Source of the DNA: DATLGB01 sp963726825
GTDB taxonomy: Bacteria; Actinomycetota; Thermoleophilia; Solirubrobacterales; Solirubrobacteraceae
Reading direction: 5' to 3'
Length of the DNA stretch: 64,000 nt
NCBI GenBank assembly: GCA_963726825.1
Contig: CAVSDT010000002.1
Coordinates: 868,001-932,000, forward strand
The notes under the pieces are model-generated. The model worked only from the letters and a program-made list of their open reading frames with translations. It ran no database searches and was not told the DNA's origin. Of the stretch, positions 52,130 through 60,831 are shown in pieces; position 1 is the stretch's first letter, and each line of letters begins with the position of its first letter. The translations under genes were made by a program, and so were the position numbers.

Positions 52130-53071
52130 ATGGCCGTGTCCGCTGCCCCCGGGATCGAGACCCCCCTGCTCGACTTCCTCGCCTACCTCGAGTTCGAACG
52201 GGGGCTGTCGCGCAACACGCTGGAGGCCTACCGGTCCGACCTGCTCCAGTACGGCGCGTGGCTGGTCGAGCACGGCGTCGACCCGCTGCTCGTCGAGCAC
52301 GCCCACCTCGCCGACTTCCTCTCCGACCTCGCCGAGGGCGATCCGGACGCCGACCGCGCCCCCGTCGCCGCCTCGACCCTGCAGCGCAAGATCGCCTGCC
52401 TGCGCTCCTTCCATCGCCACCTGCGCCGGGAGGGCCTGATCGAGGCCGACCCGACCGCGCACATCCGCGCCCCGCGCCAGAGCCGCCGACTCCCGGCCGT
52501 CCTCTCGCGCGAGGAGGTCGGCCGCCTGCTCGAGCAGCCGCGGGGGACCGAGCCCGCCGCCCTGCGCGATCGGGCGCTGCTCGAGCTCATGTACGCCTGC
52601 GGGCTGCGCGCGTCGGAGGCCGTCGGCCTCGACGTCGGCGACGTCGACCTGGAGGACGGCGTCCTGCGCGCCCGCGGCAAGGGCTCCAAGGAGCGCGTCG
52701 TGCCCGTCGGGTCGGCCGCGATCCGCGCCGTCACCACCTACCTGCAGCGCGGGCGCCCGGCGATGGTCGGCCTGCAGCGCGAGCCACGCCTGTTCGTCAA
52801 CCACCGCGGGCACGGCCTGACCCGCCAGGGGCTGTACAAGATCGTCCAGCGCCACGCGGCGACGGCGGGCCTGGAGGACAAGATGAGCCCCCACACGCTG
52901 CGCCACACCTTCGCCACCCACCTGCTGGCCGGCGGGTGCGACCTCCGCGCGGTGCAGGAGATGCTCGGTCACGCCGACATCGCCACCACGCAGCTGTACA
53001 CGCACCTCTCCACCGAGCGCCTGCGCGACGTCTACTTCGACGCGCACCCGCGCGCGCAGCTCCCCGCCTAG
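52130..53071 (+). CDS. xerD: Tyrosine recombinase XerD
   Basis: The 313-residue site-specific recombinase resolves chromosome dimers at dif. The N-terminal SAM-like domain has LLDFLAYLEFERGLSRNTLEAYRSDL. The catalytic domain has Arg in LMYACGLRASEAVGLD, His-x-x-Arg in SPHTLRHTFATHLLAGG, the second His in MLGHADIATTQ and the nucleophile Tyr in LYTHLSTERL. It stands in a housekeeping cluster after pyrG-nudix, so it is the chromosomal XerD, not a phage integrase. Confidence 0.93.
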   Translation: MAVSAAPGIETPLLDFLAYLEFERGLSRNTLEAYRSDLLQYGAWLVEHGVDPLLVEHAHLADFLSDLAEGDPDADRAPVAASTLQRKIACLRSFHRHLRREGLIEADPTAHIRAPRQSRRLPAVLSREEVGRLLEQPRGTEPAALRDRALLELMYACGLRASEAVGLDVGDVDLEDGVLRARGKGSKERVVPVGSAAIRAVTTYLQRGRPAMVGLQREPRLFVNHRGHGLTRQGLYKIVQRHAATAGLEDKMSPHTLRHTFATHLLAGGCDLRAVQEMLGHADIATTQLYTHLSTERLRDVYFDAHPRAQLPA

Positions 53072-53095
53072 CCCTCCAGGGCATACCCTCGCGCG

Positions 53096-54256
53096 ATGGC
53101 CCGCCGAGCGTTCGTCGTCGTCCTGGACGCCTGCGGGGCCGGGGAGCTCCCCGACTCCGGCGACTACGGCGACGCCGGCGCCGACACGCTCGTCCACGTC
53201 GCCGAGGGGGCGGGCGGCCTCCACGTCCCCAACCTCGGCTCCCTCGGCCTCGGCCTCGTGCGCGACCTGCTCGGCGTCCCGCCCGCCGCCGCGCCCGGCG
53301 CCGTCCACGGCCGGCTGCACCCGCTCGGCCCCGGCAAGGACACGATCTCCGGCCACTGGGAGCTGATGGGCGTCATCACCCCTGAGCCGATGCGCACCTA
53401 CCCCGACGGCTTCCCCGACGACGTCCTCCGCGCGCTGCGATCCGCGTGGGGCCGCGACGTGCTCGGCAACGTCGCCGCCTCCGGCACCGAGATCATCGAG
53501 CGCCTCGGGCCCGAGATGGTGGCCACGGGCAAGCCGATCGTCTACACGTCGGCGGACTCCGTGCTGCAGGTCGCCGCCCACGAGGACGTGATCGCCCCCG
53601 ACGAGCTCCATCGCATGTGCGAAGCGGCCCGGGCGATCATGACCGGTGAGCACGCCGTCGGCCGCGTGATCGCCCGCCCGTTCGAGGGGACTCCGGGCGA
53701 CTACCACCGCACGCCGCGCCGCCACGACTACGCGCTCACGCCGCCCGCGCGCTCCTACCTCGACGCGCTCCGCGACGCCGGCGTCCTGACCCACGCGGTC
53801 GGCAAGGTCCGCGACGTCTTCGACGGGGTCGGCGTCGACCACACCCATCCCGGCGCGAGCAACCCGGAGGCGATCGCCTCGCTCGATGCCCTGGTGCGCG
53901 AGCTCGACGGCGGCATGGTCTTCGCCAACCTCGTCGACACCGACCAGCGCTACGGCCACCGCAAGGACGTGCCGGGCTTCGCGGCTGCGCTGGAGGCCTT
54001 CGACGGCGCGCTCGGCCGCTGGCTCGAGGTGCTCGACCCGGCCCGCGACCTCCTCGTCGTGACGGCCGACCACGGGGTGGACCCCGCCCACCCCGGGACC
54101 GACCACACCCGCGAGCACGTGCCGCTCCTGGCCCGCTTCCGCGGCCACGGCGGCCGGCGCCACGACGGCCCGATGGCCGACGTCGGCGCAAGCTGTCTCG
54201 CGTGGCTCTCCGGCGCCCCGGAACCGGGCCTTCCGGGCGCGTCGTTCACGGTCTGA
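53096..54256 (+). CDS. deoB: Phosphopentomutase
   Basis: The 386-residue metalloenzyme of the alkaline-phosphatase fold interconverts ribose-1- and ribose-5-phosphate (and the deoxy forms) for nucleoside salvage. It starts RRAFVVVLDACGAGELPDSGDYGD, with metal Asp in the VLDACGAGE motif, GKDTISGHWELMG holds the phosphate-site Thr, and the late ligands are in FANLVDTDQRYGHRKD and VVTADHGVDPAHPGTDHTREHVP. ATG 53096 lies 6 nt after TACCCT, implying a leaderless message. Confidence 0.94.
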   Translation: MARRAFVVVLDACGAGELPDSGDYGDAGADTLVHVAEGAGGLHVPNLGSLGLGLVRDLLGVPPAAAPGAVHGRLHPLGPGKDTISGHWELMGVITPEPMRTYPDGFPDDVLRALRSAWGRDVLGNVAASGTEIIERLGPEMVATGKPIVYTSADSVLQVAAHEDVIAPDELHRMCEAARAIMTGEHAVGRVIARPFEGTPGDYHRTPRRHDYALTPPARSYLDALRDAGVLTHAVGKVRDVFDGVGVDHTHPGASNPEAIASLDALVRELDGGMVFANLVDTDQRYGHRKDVPGFAAALEAFDGALGRWLEVLDPARDLLVVTADHGVDPAHPGTDHTREHVPLLARFRGHGGRRHDGPMADVGASCLAWLSGAPEPGLPGASFTV

Positions 54257-54284
54257 ACGCCGGGTCGGGACCTACCCTGGAAGG

Positions 54285-55148
54285 GTGCCGGAGCTCCCTG
54301 AGGTCGAGACCATCCGCCGTGGTCTCGCGCCCCATCTGGAGGGCCGCGTGCTCGAGCGCGTCGAGGTGCTGGACCCGCGCTGGTCGCGTCCCGTCGCACC
54401 CGCCGAGCTGACCGCGGCCGTCGAGGGCCGCGTGGTCGAGCGCCTCGCCCGCCGGGGCAAGTACCTCGTCTTCGAGCTCGAGGAGGAGGTCTTCCTCATG
54501 GTCCACCTGCGGATGACCGGGACGCTGCTCCTCGATCCGCCCGAGGATCCGCGTCACACCCGCGTGCGCTTCTCCCTCCCCGACCACGAGCTGCGCTTCG
54601 TGGACCCGCGCCGCTTCGGGACGGGCGAGCTGGCGCTGGGGGAGGAGGCGCGCGACGCGTTCTTCGCCACCCGCCTCGGCGTCGAGCCGCTGGGGGCGGA
54701 CTTCGACGGCGGCGTCCTGCGCACGCTCGCGCGCGGCTCGCGCGCGCCGATCAAGGCGTTCCTGCTGGACCAGACGAAGGTCGCCGGCGTCGGGAACATC
54801 TACGCCGACGAGGCGCTCCATCGCGCGCAGGTGCATCCGCTGCGCGTCACGCGCACGCTGACCGGCCCGCAGCTGGACGCGATCGCCGCGGGTGTCGTCG
54901 CGTCACTCCAGGCCGGGATCGCGGCCAAGGGCGCCTCGATCGACGACTTCCGCGACCCCTACGGCGTCCAGGGGTCCTTCCAGGACCAGTTCCTCGCCCA
55001 CCTGCGGGCGGGCCTGCCCTGCGGGCGCTGCGGCACGACGATCATCAAGCTGCGCGCCGCGGGGCGCGGGACCTACGTCTGCCCGCGCTGCCAGCCGGTG
55101 CCCCGCGGGGCCAACCGGGCCGGCGCCCGAGCGGCTAGGCCGCGATGA
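54285..55148 (+). CDS. mutM: Formamidopyrimidine-DNA glycosylase
   Basis: The 287-residue base-excision enzyme removes 8-oxoguanine. After initiator removal, Pro1 and Glu2 of PELPEVETIRRGL are catalytic. Lys near RRGKYLVFEL, the H2TH region (VAGVGNIYADEALHRAQVHP) and the zinc finger CGRCGTTIIKLRAAGRGTYVC with a final CPRC are all in place. GTG 54285 is 6 nt after TACCCT. The 3' end runs 14 bp into the glutaredoxin gene on the other strand. Confidence 0.95.
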   Translation: MPELPEVETIRRGLAPHLEGRVLERVEVLDPRWSRPVAPAELTAAVEGRVVERLARRGKYLVFELEEEVFLMVHLRMTGTLLLDPPEDPRHTRVRFSLPDHELRFVDPRRFGTGELALGEEARDAFFATRLGVEPLGADFDGGVLRTLARGSRAPIKAFLLDQTKVAGVGNIYADEALHRAQVHPLRVTRTLTGPQLDAIAAGVVASLQAGIAAKGASIDDFRDPYGVQGSFQDQFLAHLRAGLPCGRCGTTIIKLRAAGRGTYVCPRCQPVPRGANRAGARAARPR

Positions 55149-55389
55149 GGCGCTCCAGCGTGCCGTCCTTGTCCGCGCGGACGAGCTCGGTGAACCCGCC
55201 GACGAGCTCGCCGCCCACGATCACCTGCGGGAAGGTCATCATGCCGGTCCTGTCCGCAAGCTCCGTGCGGCCCTCGGGATCCTTGGCGAGGTTGATCTCC
55301 TCGTACGGGATGCCGCGCTTGTCCAGCAGGGCCTTCGCGTTGCGGCAGAAGGGACAGGGATCGGTGGAGTACATGAGGATGTCAGCCAT
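55135..55389 (-). CDS. Glutaredoxin (GrxC-like)
   Basis: The 84-residue product has the thioredoxin fold with the active site CPFC (STDPCPFCRNAKALLDKRG), the cis-Pro segment TFPQVIVGG and GGFTELVRADKDGTLERLI. It should reduce disulfides or ribonucleotide reductase using glutathione or mycothiol-type thiols; actinobacteria of this kind often use other thiols, so the donor is open. It overlaps mutM tail to tail and is divergent from recO 27 bp away. Confidence 0.9.
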   Translation of the reverse strand: MADILMYSTDPCPFCRNAKALLDKRGIPYEEINLAKDPEGRTELADRTGMMTFPQVIVGGELVGGFTELVRADKDGTLERLIAA

Positions 55390-55416
55390 TGCTTCACAAA
55401 GGATAGCGGGGGTGGC

Positions 55417-56139
55417 ATGGCCGGTTCGCTGAAGACGGAGGCCGTCGTGCTGCGCTCGATCCGCTACGGCGAGGCCGATCGGATCCTCCATCTCTACACG
55501 CCCCACCGCGGCCGCATCAGCGGGATCGCGAAGGGCGTGCGCAAGGCCAAGTCGCGCTTCGGCGGCCGCCTGGAGCCGTTCTTCCGCCTCGACCTCGTGC
55601 TCCATCAGGGCAAGTCGGACCTGCACACGGTCACCGCCGCCACGACCGTGGCGGGGTTCCCGCGCCTGCGCGAGCACGGCCGCGCGCTCGACGTCGCCGC
55701 GCGCTCCTGCGACGCCGTCAACCGCCTGTTCGCCACCGACGACCCGCACCCGGGGGTCTTCCACCTGCTCTGCAACGAGCTCGCCCTGCTGGACCGCGAC
55801 CCCGACGGTGCCGCCACCCCCGGCAACGCGCTCGCGTTCCGGCTGAAGCTCCTGCTCGCCGCCGGCGTCGCGCCGCAGCTGTCGGCCTGCGCGGCCTGCG
55901 GGGAGACCGACCACATCGCGGGCTTCTCCGGCGCCCAGGGCGGCGTCACCTGCCCCGGGTGCGAGGCCGGGGCGTTCCGCCTCGACGAGCCCGCGCACGC
56001 GTTCCTCGTCGCCGCGCTCGGCCGGCCGCTGGCCGAGGCGCCGAGCGCGGAGGGCCGGGCCCTGGCCCAGGCCGACCGCGCCGTGCGCGAGACCGCCGAG
56101 CACCACGCCGGGGTGCGGCTCGGGGCGCTGTCGACCTGA
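55417..56139 (+). CDS. recO: DNA repair protein RecO
   Basis: The 240-residue protein helps load RecA. It has an N-terminal OB domain (KTEAVVLRSIRYGEADRILHLYT and GVRKAKSRFGGRLEPFFRLDL) and a zinc-binding part with CAACGETDHIAGF and CPGCEAG, the CxxC pair pattern of RecO. Length and order are normal. ATG 55417 follows GGATAGC by about 9 nt. It belongs to the actinobacterial recO-dgt-dnaG neighbourhood. Confidence 0.92.
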   Translation: MAGSLKTEAVVLRSIRYGEADRILHLYTPHRGRISGIAKGVRKAKSRFGGRLEPFFRLDLVLHQGKSDLHTVTAATTVAGFPRLREHGRALDVAARSCDAVNRLFATDDPHPGVFHLLCNELALLDRDPDGAATPGNALAFRLKLLLAAGVAPQLSACAACGETDHIAGFSGAQGGVTCPGCEAGAFRLDEPAHAFLVAALGRPLAEAPSAEGRALAQADRAVRETAEHHAGVRLGALST

Positions 56140-56176
56140 GGGTCGGCCGCGCCGCCGGGGCTGCGAGAATGCCCGT

Positions 56177-57190
56177 GTGACCGTCGCTTCCACGACCGAG
56201 GCCTTCGCCGCCCGCATGCAGGCGCTCGAGGAGGCCACGTTCTCGCCGCTGGCGGCCCGGTCGTACCCGTCCGCGCGGGCGGTGGCGATCGACGACGGCG
56301 GCCTGCGGACCCCGTTTCAGCGCGACCGCGACCGGATCGTGCACTCCAAGCCGTTCCGGCGCCTCAAGCACAAGACCCAGGTCTTCGTCGCGCCCGAGGG
56401 CGACCACTACCGCACCCGCCTGACCCACACGCTCGAGGTCACGCAGGTCTCGCGCACCGTCGCCCGCGCGCTGCGCCTCAACGAGGATCTCACGGAGGCG
56501 ATCGGCGTCGGGCACGACCTCGGCCACCCGCCGTTCGGCCACATCGGCGAGGGGGTGCTCGACCGCTGCGGACGCGAGCGCTTCGGGCGCGGCTTCCGCC
56601 ACAACGAGCACTCGCTGCGCGTCGTCGACGTGCTGGAGGGCATGAACCTCACCGATCCCGTGCGCGATGGCATCCTGCGCCATTCGAGCGGCGCCGGCGA
56701 GCCCGCGACGCTCGAGGGCAAGATCGTGCGCCTCGTGGACCGGATCGCCTACATCAACCACGACATCGACGACGCGCTGCGCGCCGGGGTGCTGCAGGTC
56801 GACGAGCTTCCCGCACGCGAGATCGCGATCCTCGGCGACACGGGCGCCAACCGCATCGACCGGCTCGTCACCGACCTCGTGGAGCACTCCGAGGCGGCCG
56901 GCGACATCGTCCAGGGCGACGAGGTCGGGGCCGCGATGCTGCGCCTGCGCACGTTCATGTTCGACCGCGTCTACCTCGGCGAGCACGCCCGCCAGGAGCA
57001 CGCCAAGATCGAGCGGGTGCTGCGCGGCCTGTTCGAGTGGTTCTGCGCGCACCCGGAGGAGCTCCCGGCGGAGTTCCCGGCCGACGCCACGCCCGCCGAC
57101 CGGGTCATCGACTACCTCGCCGGCATGACCGACCGCTTCGCCATCCGCGCCTGGACGGACCGCGCGGTGCCGGAGGGGTTCGCGGGCTAG
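56177..57190 (+). CDS. dgt: Deoxyguanosinetriphosphate triphosphohydrolase-like HD protein
   Basis: The 337-residue HD-domain enzyme hydrolyses dNTPs to nucleosides and tripolyphosphate. Metal ligands are in YRTRLTHTLEVTQVSRTVAR (His) and IGVGHDLGHPPFGHIGEGVLD (His-Asp), with DRIAYINHDIDDALRAG (Asp) later. The start FQRDRDRIVHSKPFRRLKHKTQVF is typical. GTG 56177 is 6 nt after GAGAAT. dnaG starts 3 nt after its stop, so the two are cotranscribed, as in mycobacteria. Confidence 0.93.
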   Translation: MTVASTTEAFAARMQALEEATFSPLAARSYPSARAVAIDDGGLRTPFQRDRDRIVHSKPFRRLKHKTQVFVAPEGDHYRTRLTHTLEVTQVSRTVARALRLNEDLTEAIGVGHDLGHPPFGHIGEGVLDRCGRERFGRGFRHNEHSLRVVDVLEGMNLTDPVRDGILRHSSGAGEPATLEGKIVRLVDRIAYINHDIDDALRAGVLQVDELPAREIAILGDTGANRIDRLVTDLVEHSEAAGDIVQGDEVGAAMLRLRTFMFDRVYLGEHARQEHAKIERVLRGLFEWFCAHPEELPAEFPADATPADRVIDYLAGMTDRFAIRAWTDRAVPEGFAG

Positions 57191-57193
57191 CCG

Positions 57194-58993
57194 ATGCCGC
57201 GCTACACCGACGACTCGCGCGAGCGGGTGCGCGACGCCGTGGACTTCGTGGCGGTCGTGGGGGCCCGCACCGAGCTGCGCAAGGCCGGCGTGCGCCGCTA
57301 CGAGGGGCTGTGCCCGTTCCACGACGAGCGGACGCCGTCCTTCGGCATCGACCCGGTCGAGAAGCTCTACCACTGCTTCGGCTGCGGCGCCGGCGGCGAC
57401 GTGTTCTCCTTCGTCATGGAGACCGAGAACCTCGGCTTCGGCGAGGCGCTCGAGCTGCTGGCCGACCGCGCGGGCGTCGAGCTCGAGCCGGTCGAGGAGG
57501 ACCCGCGCGACGCGCAGAAGCGCGGGCGCCGTGACCGCCTGCTCGCACTGCTGGAGCGCACCGCCGCGTTCTACGTGCGCATGCTGTGGGAGTCCCCGGA
57601 GGCCGAGGGCGCACGCCAGTACCTGCGCGATCGCGGCCTGGAGGAGCCCGTCGCGCGCGAGTTCCGGGTCGGCTACTCGCCCGCCGGGTGGGATCGCGTG
57701 GTCAGCGGCTCGATGAAGGCCGGCTTCAGCGTCGACGAGCTGCTCGCTGCCGGGCTCGGCCAGCGCTCGCGAGGGCGCTCGGGCGTGATCGACCGCTTCC
57801 GCGGGCGGCTGATGTTCCCCTGGGCGGATGCCCGCGGCCGCGTGCTGGGCTTCGGCGCCCGCGCGCTGGACCCCGAGGACAAGCCGAAGTACCTCAACAC
57901 CGCCGAGGGCGAGCTCTTCCACAAGGGCCGGCAGGTCTACGGCGCCGACCTCGCCCGCGTCGCCGCGGCCAAGGCCGGCTCCGTCGTGCTCGTCGAGGGC
58001 TACACCGACGTGATCGCGCTCCACCAGGCGGGCCTGCGGCACGTGGTCGGCTCGATGGGCACCGCGGTCACCGAGGACCAGGGCAAGGAGCTCGCCAAGC
58101 TCTCGGGCACCGTGCAGCTGGCGCTGGACGCCGACGCCGCCGGCCAGGCCGCGATGCTGAAGGCCTCGGCGGCGCTCAAGCGCGCCGACGAGCGACTCGT
58201 CCTGCGCGTCGTCCCCCTCCCGACCGGGACCGACCCCGCCGACGTGGTCCAGCGCGAGGGCGCCGAGGCCGTGCAGGCCCTGATCGCGCGCTCCGTCCCG
58301 TTCGCGCGCTGGCAGGTCGAGCACGCGCTCGATCATGGCGACCGCGAGACGCCGGAGGGCCGCGACGCGCTGCTGGCCGCGGTCCGCGACCCGATCCGGG
58401 CGTTGCCCCAGAGCGTGCTGCGCGAGGACCTCGTCCGTCTGGTGGCCGGCCGGCTCGGCCTGTCGGAGGGGCTGATCGCGTCTGCGCTGTCGGGCTCGGA
58501 CGCTGCGCCCGTGGCGCCGCGACCGCGCGGTGGGGACCGTCTCGCCGACCCCGGGCCGGAGGCGGGCGGCCGTTTCGCCGGTGCCTCCGCGGCGCTGGAC
58601 CACTTCGCCCAGGCCGAGCACGCCTTCCTCGCCCTCTGCATCGCGATGCCCTCCGAGGGTGCGCGGCGCCTCGCCGACCCCGCCGTCGAGACCCTGCTGC
58701 AGACGCCCCTGTCGCTGCGCGCCGCCGCCCACCTGCGCGCGCACCTGCACGCGCCGTCGCAGGGCCTCGACCCTGACGACGCGGCGCTCGCGCGGCTGAT
58801 CGCGAGCCTCGTCGTCCGGGCCGGGGCGATCGCCGACCCGACGGTGGTCGAGCTCGAGCGGGCGACGCTGATGCTCCAGATGGTCCACGTGGACCGCTCG
58901 ATCGCCGCGGCCCGGGTGGCCGCCCAGCCGGTGAGCGAGCTGGCGGCCGAGAAGCAGCGCCTGCGGCTGGAGTACGGCCGCCTCTCCGCCTAG
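57194..58993 (+). CDS. dnaG: DNA primase
   Basis: The 599-residue primase makes RNA primers at the fork. The N-terminal zinc finger is YEGLCPFHDERTPSF...YHCFGCGAGGDVFSF (CHC2). The TOPRIM core has VVLVEGYTDVIALHQAGL and LALDADAAGQAAM, with FPWADARGRVLGFGARALD before it. The C-terminal 200 residues form the helicase-binding region. Order and length are standard. ATG 57194 is 3 nt after dgt, and the stop shares bases with the VOC gene's stop. Confidence 0.96.
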   Translation: MPRYTDDSRERVRDAVDFVAVVGARTELRKAGVRRYEGLCPFHDERTPSFGIDPVEKLYHCFGCGAGGDVFSFVMETENLGFGEALELLADRAGVELEPVEEDPRDAQKRGRRDRLLALLERTAAFYVRMLWESPEAEGARQYLRDRGLEEPVAREFRVGYSPAGWDRVVSGSMKAGFSVDELLAAGLGQRSRGRSGVIDRFRGRLMFPWADARGRVLGFGARALDPEDKPKYLNTAEGELFHKGRQVYGADLARVAAAKAGSVVLVEGYTDVIALHQAGLRHVVGSMGTAVTEDQGKELAKLSGTVQLALDADAAGQAAMLKASAALKRADERLVLRVVPLPTGTDPADVVQREGAEAVQALIARSVPFARWQVEHALDHGDRETPEGRDALLAAVRDPIRALPQSVLREDLVRLVAGRLGLSEGLIASALSGSDAAPVAPRPRGGDRLADPGPEAGGRFAGASAALDHFAQAEHAFLALCIAMPSEGARRLADPAVETLLQTPLSLRAAAHLRAHLHAPSQGLDPDDAALARLIASLVVRAGAIADPTVVELERATLMLQMVHVDRSIAAARVAAQPVSELAAEKQRLRLEYGRLSA

Positions 58994-59382
58994 GCCATCG
59001 ACGCGATCTGGATGAGGTTCCCGCAGGTGTCGTCGAGGACGGCGGTCACCACGGGCCCCATGTCGACCGGCTCCTGCGTGAAGCGCACGCCGGCGGCGGC
59101 CAGGCGCGCGTGCTCGGCGCGGACGTCCTCGACGGCGAAGGACGTGAACGGGATCCCGTCCTCCACGAGGGCCGCCTTGAACGGCCCGACGGCCGGATGG
59201 CCACTGGGCTCGAGCAGCAGCTCGACGCCGTCCGGGGCGGCGGGGGAGACGACGGTCAGCCAGCGCGCGCCGCCCCCGAGGGCGACGTCCTGCTTGGTCT
59301 GGAAACCGAGGACCTCGGTGTAGAACCGCAGCGCGGTCTCCTGGTCGTCGACGAAGACGCTCGTGACGTTGATGGTCAGCAT
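58990..59382 (-). CDS. VOC (glyoxalase/bleomycin-resistance) family protein
   Basis: The 130-residue protein has two beta-alpha-beta-beta-beta units: NVTSVFVDDQETALRFYTEVLGFQTK and TSFAVEDVRAEHARLAAAGVRF. A typical end GPVVTAVLDDTCGNLIQIASM carries the final metal or substrate residues (Glu/Gln near the C-terminus). Similar small VOC proteins are often annotated as glyoxalases, but a substrate cannot be given. It has GGAGATCCCC upstream on its strand, and lies between dnaG and tRNA-Asn. Confidence 0.85.
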   Translation of the reverse strand: MLTINVTSVFVDDQETALRFYTEVLGFQTKQDVALGGGARWLTVVSPAAPDGVELLLEPSGHPAVGPFKAALVEDGIPFTSFAVEDVRAEHARLAAAGVRFTQEPVDMGPVVTAVLDDTCGNLIQIASMA

Positions 59383-59555
59383 GGGGGATCTCCTGGTCTG
59401 CGGACGGGCCAGCGGCGCGTCGCCTCGTGGATGGGCTTGGGATGATCGCCAGCCGGGCGCAGGGCTCGAACGGCGTCTGGCCGTCGCGATCGGTCAGCTC
59501 GTCGAGGGCCGCCGAGAGGGGCTCGATCACTACACTGCCCCGCGCCTGACCCCGT

Positions 59556-59626
59556 TCCCCGGTGGTGTAATGGCAACACACTTGACTGTTAATCAAGGTT
59601 TGGAGGTTCGAGTCCTCCCCGGGGAG
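59556..59626 (+). tRNA. tRNA-Asn (anticodon GTT)
   Basis: A 7-bp acceptor stem TCCCCGG/CCGGGGA (59556-59562 / 59619-59625), D arm GTGT/ACAC, an anticodon stem CTTGA/TCAAG with loop CTGTTAA (anticodon GTT), and a T arm GGAGG-TTCGAGT-CCTCC, with discriminator G59626. CCA is not encoded. A TACACT hexamer at 59531-59536 may be its -10. The 3' half overlaps the end of the glycosyltransferase gene on the other strand. Confidence 0.96.
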
Positions 59627-60831
59627 TCACACCACGCCTCGACGGCGTCGGCCGCGACCGCGGCCCCGTCCGGCGCGGTGGCCGCGATCGCCTGTGCCGC
59701 CGCGCGGCGTCGCCCGCCCGTCAGGGCGCGCCGGACCGCCAGTCGCACCGTCCGCGGCGCCACGTAGCGGCGCGGGAGCCGCACGCCGGCGCCCGACCAC
59801 GTCGCGCGGGCGGCGTTCTCGAACTGATCGCCGGCCGCCGGGGCGACGAGGACCGCGCAGCCGCTGACCAGGGCGCGGGCCAGGGTGCCGTGGCCGCCGT
59901 GGAGGATCGCCAGGTCGCAGGCGGGCATCGTCTGCGCGTAGGACAGCCAGGGCACGAGCACCGCGTTGGCGGGCACGGCGTAGTCGTCGAGCCAGGGCGG
60001 CCGGCGGCCGTTCCAGGTCGCGATCACCCGCACCGGCTCGTCGGCGAGACCGTCGAGGGCCGCGCGCAGCAGCCGGTGCTCGGCGTCGTGGGCGGTGGAG
60101 GGGGCGACGAGGACGACCGGCCAGGACGGATCGCCCGGCGGCGGATCGACCCGCTCGCCCGGCGGCTCCCACAGCAGCGGGCCGGTGACCTGCATCCAGG
60201 CCGGCCAGTCGCGCGGGTACTCGAGCTGCGGCAGGGTCGCGACGAGCGTCAGGGCGCGCGACAGGCCGGGGTGCACGCCTTCGCGCGGCGCCAGGCCGAG
60301 CGCCCCGCGCGCGAAGTTGTAGTCCTCGGCGCCGCGGTCCAGGCCCTTGCCCAGCACCGGCTGCCACGCGCGCCACAGGCCGCGCCCGACGGCGGTGCGC
60401 GGCGGGAGGGCGCCCATGGCGAACGGGGGATAGAGGTCCGCGCGGCCGCCGCCCGGCGGCGCACCGGGGTAGGGCGTCACGTGCGGGATCAGCGTCGCGA
60501 CGGGCACGCCGCAGACCTCGGCGGCGAGCGCGGGCGCGAGCGTGATGATGTCGCTGACGCAGGCGTCCGGCGCGAACGAACGGACCGGCTCCACGGTGTC
60601 CTCCGCCGCCCGGATCGCGGCCTCGTAGGGCCGCATCGGCCGCTCGGCGGTGGGGAAGACCTGGTACTCGGGGGCGGCGAGGAAGGTCATCCCCGCGGCC
60701 TCGGTGTCGGCGGTCCACTTCGCCCACGTCTGGAACGCGACGTCGTGCCCGCGGCGCACGAGCGCCGACCCGAGCGCGAGCATCGGGAACGCGTGGCCCG
60801 GGTCGCCGAACGCCCCGAGGAGGATCCTCAC
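59593..60831 (-). CDS. GT1-family (MGT/UGT-type) glycosyltransferase
   Basis: The 412-residue GT-B enzyme moves a sugar from a nucleotide donor to a small lipophilic acceptor. It starts RILLGAFGDPGHAFPMLALGSAL, the GT1 N-terminal pattern, and has the donor motif CDLAILHGGHGTLARALVSGCAVLVAPAAGDQFENA near the C-terminus. The acceptor is unknown; a macrolide, sterol or carotenoid is possible. Its last 11 residues are encoded in the antisense of tRNA-Asn, so the true end of the ancestral gene may have been earlier. ATG 60831 overlaps the stop of the oxidoreductase upstream. Confidence 0.85.
   Translation of the reverse strand: MRILLGAFGDPGHAFPMLALGSALVRRGHDVAFQTWAKWTADTEAAGMTFLAAPEYQVFPTAERPMRPYEAAIRAAEDTVEPVRSFAPDACVSDIITLAPALAAEVCGVPVATLIPHVTPYPGAPPGGGRADLYPPFAMGALPPRTAVGRGLWRAWQPVLGKGLDRGAEDYNFARGALGLAPREGVHPGLSRALTLVATLPQLEYPRDWPAWMQVTGPLLWEPPGERVDPPPGDPSWPVVLVAPSTAHDAEHRLLRAALDGLADEPVRVIATWNGRRPPWLDDYAVPANAVLVPWLSYAQTMPACDLAILHGGHGTLARALVSGCAVLVAPAAGDQFENAARATWSGAGVRLPRRYVAPRTVRLAVRRALTGGRRRAAAQAIAATAPDGAAVAADAVEAWCDSPGRTRTSKP

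Noticed and set aside
52130..53071. Phage or genomic-island integrase
   Set aside because: It has XerD features and a conserved housekeeping neighbourhood, with no other phage genes or att sites visible.
50219..54163. A 1314-codon open frame on the minus strand across xerD and deoB
   Set aside because: Only its 3' third (50219-51361) has family-like sequence (DUF2236). The rest is opposite clear xerD and deoB genes and is a GC-driven shadow.
55946..59596. A 1216-codon open frame on the minus strand opposite recO, dgt and dnaG
   Set aside because: Composition is typical of antisense frames in GC-rich DNA (Arg/Ala/Gly/His-rich), and the plus-strand genes are unambiguous.
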